A stretch of 7,520 nucleotides of DNA from Candidatus Bathyarchaeota archaeon (GTDB lineage Archaea; Thermoproteota; Bathyarchaeia; Bathyarchaeales; Bathyarchaeaceae). Of the stretch, positions 4,290 through 7,520 are shown piece by piece (positions within the stretch are counted from its first letter, which is position 1; every line of letters starts with the position of its first letter). The translations under genes were made by a program, and so were the position numbers. The DNA is taken from NCBI GenBank assembly GCA_026967815.1, contig JAPUUO010000068.1:1-7520 (forward strand), written 5' to 3'. A model generated the notes under the pieces. That model saw nothing but the letters and a program-made list of their open reading frames with translations. It did not search any database and was not told the DNA's origin.

Positions 4290-7200
4290 CTACCCGGGCA
4301 TTTCACGAAGTGTCCGTGCCATTTTATCCATGAACTCGAATTTTTCATCACCAAGAAGCATGAAATCTTTGAATTCGCAAATTTCTTTTGGAAGTAGTTG
4401 AGTCTTGGACATCACGAAAAGTTCGAGCATTGTCTTTCCTATATCGAGAGAAAGTATGGTAGACTTGTCAGTGTCTCCTGCAATTATGCCTAATCCCTGC
4501 TTTTTTTCTTCGTTGGCCACATAGATCCAGCCTTTCTCAGGGGTAACGCCAGAGACCGCGACGCTTCTCTCGGCACGTTTGAATTGAAAGATTTTGTCGC
4601 CTCTCGGAAAAATTGCCTTGTTTCTTTGGAAGTCTCCTCCCGCTTTTGGGGAAATCCAGAGGCAACTGTTGAACTTGAAGATTGCTTGGGTTGGGTTTTC
4701 AAATCTGCGCCTGATTTTGACGATGTTGCTATAGGGTAAGGTTAGAAAAGAAATTGATCCAAGCAGGCCCTTTATTTCTTCGTCTTCTTTGGTTTCAAAG
4801 GAAAAGCAAACGCCTTTCCATGGTCCCTCCACAACTGGTTGTCCTCTAAACGATTCTCGGTGCGTTTTTGATTTTTCGAATCCGAAACCTTCACCTAGGT
4901 AAAGCAGTCTTATTCCACCGGAATAATTTTCCAAGAACACTTTTGTTTGTATTTTGGGGAAGCTTGTGTCCAGCTGATTTGTGCTAGGGGTTTTTCCGAA
5001 GAAGTAGAGGCATCCTGCGAAATCCGCGCTGGCTTTGAAGAGGGTAAAGCCATTTAGGATTTTGAATATAGCCATATTTTCTTCTTTTTCTTCGACTACT
5101 TGTACGGAGGATTTCGTAGACTTGGAAAGAATGCAGAAGTCGAGTGGGAAGGAAGTCTCGAAGTTGTCGGCTGAGAAATTCATGGTTCCGCTGTGGATGC
5201 CTAACTCTGCGTCAGAAGGGGGAGTGATGTTTACGATAGTGGAAAATGAATTGTCCATTGTCACGTCGTTGACTCTGATCTCTAGGGGTTGGATCTTCCA
5301 ATTATTGGGGGGAACAAAGTACAACATTCCAGCGGCTGGTTTGTTTCTAAAATTGACTAGCTCAAGTTTCTTCTTCATCTGACTGCTGTCAAAAAATGTG
5401 GTGTCTGCCAGTTTTGCGTCGAATAGAGGTTTAGCTTTGACCACCTTTGGGTCTTTTGGAGAGAATTTCTTGGCGATTAGTGACTTCCATCTCTCACGAA
5501 CGGCGTGCCAAGTCCCTCCTTCGACAAGATAGTAGAATTCTGATGTACACCCTGATTTTCCAGGTTTTATAACGCCGAGCTCATATTCAGGAAGAAAGAC
5601 GCTGTTTCCATCGAATCTTATCTTGAAAAGTCTTTTGTTGGACCACAATTGTCCGAAGCAGAAGCCATTCACTTGATCTTCGAAGCAAGCCCAAGATTCA
5701 CTGTATTTCTTCGGGTCATCCGGCAAATCTGAACGTGACGCAGGGAATTCCACTAGTTCTTGTTCCAGAATTTCCTGCAAAGGAACAACTAGCTTATACA
5801 AAGGGCCGCTGGACAATCTTCCAAAAATTCGTGCATTAATCTTGTAGGAGACTTCTGGATTCGAATTGATTACTCTTATTTGATCCTTAATAAGAGTGGT
5901 TCCGAAATAGAACGTTAGTGTTCGTTCCATTTTGATGCCTGATTTGTCTGGATGCACACCTGCGAGAGTCAATCGAAGGCTTTCTAGTTCTCTAATCACT
6001 TCGTAGTCATAGTCAATTGGTCTTACGAAACCATAAGGTGGTCCAATTCCGAAGCCCCCATATGACAAGATCTTGACAGGCCCCGAAATGGCTTTCTTAT
6101 AGGTGATTTCCAATGATCCTCCTCGGAGTTGCACACGTAATAAAATGTCTTCACTTTCAATGAATACGGACTTTCCTCTCTTGACCTCCTTGACATAGTG
6201 AACTATGCCTCCGGGTCTTGTACATTTAATGTGAGTCAGTTCCATTTTCGTTCTAATTTCTGAATTCTTGATTCTTCCTTTGGCAAATAGTTTCAATGGG
6301 ATGACACATGTTGGTGCATCGTCTGGAATCTCTATTTGTACATGAAACCCTGAATGGCTTTTTGGTGGGGTCTCAATCGGAAATGTGTTTTCACTGAGAG
6401 ATAATTTGCCGAGTTCATCGACAAGGAAAACTTTCCCTTTAAAGGAATCTTTCGAGTTATTGAATACGTTGAATTGAATTTGTCCTTTTGTTCCAGGTTG
6501 ACTCATCAGAGTTTCGGGATATGTTTTGTATTCCAGCAGTGGCAATATACGCATTCCTATTTCAAGAGGAATCAATTCTCCGTTGATAACTAAGTTGGCT
6601 TTGATTGTTTTCTGCTTGCGTGAGACGTCAGGGATTTCTATTTCTGGACTGACTGTAAAATTTCCTCGCAGTGCAAGAGATTCACCGGATTGGATGTTGA
6701 AAGATTGTTGGAGGTGAGATGTGAATGTCAAACCTTCAAATCCAGTTAGGAACAGGGAGCCTTGTATTTTGCTTTTGGTTTCGTTCTTGATGTCTATGGC
6801 AAACTGCTGCTCAGCACCTGCGATTACTTTGTGTTGCTTGAGTCTAGCTTGGATTGAAATGGTTTCATCGTTCAGGGACCGCTCGATTCCTGAAATGCTT
6901 CGTCCATATCTGTCGACATGGATTCTTAGATGATCTTCATCTTTCGAAAAATCGTACGGAAAAAGCTCCATTTCGCCAATTTTGAATTCATCAGGGACAG
7001 GCTTCAGTTCCCTTATCTGAATCTTATACCAATCATGTTTCTTGAAGAATTCTTTTGCAAGGGGAAAATTGAGGATTCCTGGAATATAATCTTGCATTCT
7101 TACACCTGTCTCTGGAACCCAGAACATCCCACACTTCTTGTACAAGGGCACGGCACGCAGGTTTCCAGCCCACGTGTCAAGATCTACCCGTTTAATGTTT

Positions 7201-7520
7201 TTTTCTTTTGCAGTCTGGATTGCTCGGAGAATTAGGGCTTTTCCATGTCCCTTTCCCAGATACTCTGGATGTACCCCAAACAAGCCGATATAAGCGGCGT
7301 CAGAATCTTCATAGTGGGGATGGAGAGAACAGATTCCAGTGAAACTGCCGTTCACTGTTGAAATTAGAATACAAATGCTGTTCTGGGCTACAGGGAAGGA
7401 ATCGAGGACCCTTTCCGCTGTGAACGGAACCCCTCCTGTAAAACCTCCAGGCCACAGACCTGGCTTATCAAATGAGTTGAAGAGCTCGGCTAGCTTGCGA
7501 GCATCTTCCTTCTGGAACTC
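4290..7520 (-). CDS. Giant GNAT acetyltransferase fused to Ig-like and mutarotase-like beta modules; 5' end outside window
   Basis: The frame is open without a stop from the right edge to the TAG at 4292-4290, giving 1,076 visible residues. The GTG at 7355 is internal: upstream codons continue the GNAT fold (EFQKEDARKLAELFNSF), so probably only a few to about 15 residues are missing. The GNAT domain is about residues 1-150, with acetyl-CoA loop VHPEYLGKGHGKAL (83-96; the usual first Q/R is Leu) and motif B NLRAVPLYKKCGMFW (120-134). After it come two Ig-like/NEW3-type sandwiches (about 217-325 and 327-430), a large beta module (about 435-690), a third Ig-like domain with PPNNWKI (about 715-800), and a second large beta module (805-1065). 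The large modules resemble the galactose-mutarotase-like fold, as in sugar-active enzymes, by strand and turn pattern only. No signal peptide is expected after an N-terminal GNAT, so it is probably cytosolic. Substrate unknown. GNAT is secure; the rest is inference. Confidence 0.88.
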   Translation of the reverse strand, partial: EFQKEDARKLAELFNSFDKPGLWPGGFTGGVPFTAERVLDSFPVAQNSICILISTVNGSFTGICSLHPHYEDSDAAYIGLFGVHPEYLGKGHGKALILRAIQTAKEKNIKRVDLDTWAGNLRAVPLYKKCGMFWVPETGVRMQDYIPGILNFPLAKEFFKKHDWYKIQIRELKPVPDEFKIGEMELFPYDFSKDEDHLRIHVDRYGRSISGIERSLNDETISIQARLKQHKVIAGAEQQFAIDIKNETKSKIQGSLFLTGFEGLTFTSHLQQSFNIQSGESLALRGNFTVSPEIEIPDVSRKQKTIKANLVINGELIPLEIGMRILPLLEYKTYPETLMSQPGTKGQIQFNVFNNSKDSFKGKVFLVDELGKLSLSENTFPIETPPKSHSGFHVQIEIPDDAPTCVIPLKLFAKGRIKNSEIRTKMELTHIKCTRPGGIVHYVKEVKRGKSVFIESEDILLRVQLRGGSLEITYKKAISGPVKILSYGGFGIGPPYGFVRPIDYDYEVIRELESLRLTLAGVHPDKSGIKMERTLTFYFGTTLIKDQIRVINSNPEVSYKINARIFGRLSSGPLYKLVVPLQEILEQELVEFPASRSDLPDDPKKYSESWACFEDQVNGFCFGQLWSNKRLFKIRFDGNSVFLPEYELGVIKPGKSGCTSEFYYLVEGGTWHAVRERWKSLIAKKFSPKDPKVVKAKPLFDAKLADTTFFDSSQMKKKLELVNFRNKPAAGMLYFVPPNNWKIQPLEIRVNDVTMDNSFSTIVNITPPSDAELGIHSGTMNFSADNFETSFPLDFCILSKSTKSSVQVVEEKEENMAIFKILNGFTLFKASADFAGCLYFFGKTPSTNQLDTSFPKIQTKVFLENYSGGIRLLYLGEGFGFEKSKTHRESFRGQPVVEGPWKGVCFSFETKEDEEIKGLLGSISFLTLPYSNIVKIRRRFENPTQAIFKFNSCLWISPKAGGDFQRNKAIFPRGDKIFQFKRAERSVAVSGVTPEKGWIYVANEEKKQGLGIIAGDTDKSTILSLDIGKTMLELFVMSKTQLLPKEICEFKDFMLLGDEKFEFMDKMARTLREMPG

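Noticed and set aside
4490..7235. Several open frames of 63-115 codons on both strands inside the large fusion gene
   Set aside because: They are out-of-frame readings of a long, convincing coding region and have no family-like sequence.
7353..7355. GTG as the start of the large GNAT fusion
   Set aside because: The 55 codons upstream are open and complete the first part of the GNAT fold, so the gene continues past the right edge.

Overview
The window looks archaeal. It encodes TiaS, the enzyme that makes agmatidine in tRNA-Ile2 and is known only from archaea. It also has a stand-alone RAM-domain Lrp/AsnC-type protein, a prokaryotic FUN14-family membrane protein, and TATA-like boxes about 35-50 bases upstream of start codons that are themselves preceded by GGAG/GAGG ribosome sites. 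Base composition is moderately AT-rich. A TACK-type lineage such as Bathyarchaeia is my best guess, but I cannot prove it from the sequence.

Layout. Bases 1-275 (-) hold the start of an NAD(P)H-hydrate epimerase that runs off the left edge. Bases 276-1065 carry no large gene. They hold two candidate small minus-strand ORFs, of 60 aa (475-657) and 33 aa (746-847); the 33-aa one is tryptophan- and arginine-rich and lies in no known family that I recognise. Bases 1066-1314 (+) are the RAM-domain protein and 1460-2788 (+) are TiaS. TiaS ends exactly where a convergent 82-aa single-pass membrane protein (2789-3037, -) ends. That small gene is divergent from a FUN14-family gene (3275-3583, +), with both promoters in the space between. 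A ferritin-like four-helix protein follows (3649-4128, -).

The right 3.2 kb (4290-7520, -) is one very large open frame, entering from the right edge. It is a GNAT acetyltransferase domain fused to about 900 residues of beta-rich sequence: Ig-like linkers alternating with two large modules that appear to be diverged copies of each other and resemble the galactose-mutarotase-like fold.

How the genes relate. No single pathway joins them. Several are housekeeping (metabolite repair, tRNA modification, amino-acid sensing). The orientations give mostly one-gene transcription units with their own promoters, so I see no operon. The best candidate for something undescribed is the giant GNAT/beta-sandwich fusion, followed by the small basic aromatic peptide at 746-847. 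I saw no CRISPR array, tRNA, rRNA, transposase or phage gene.
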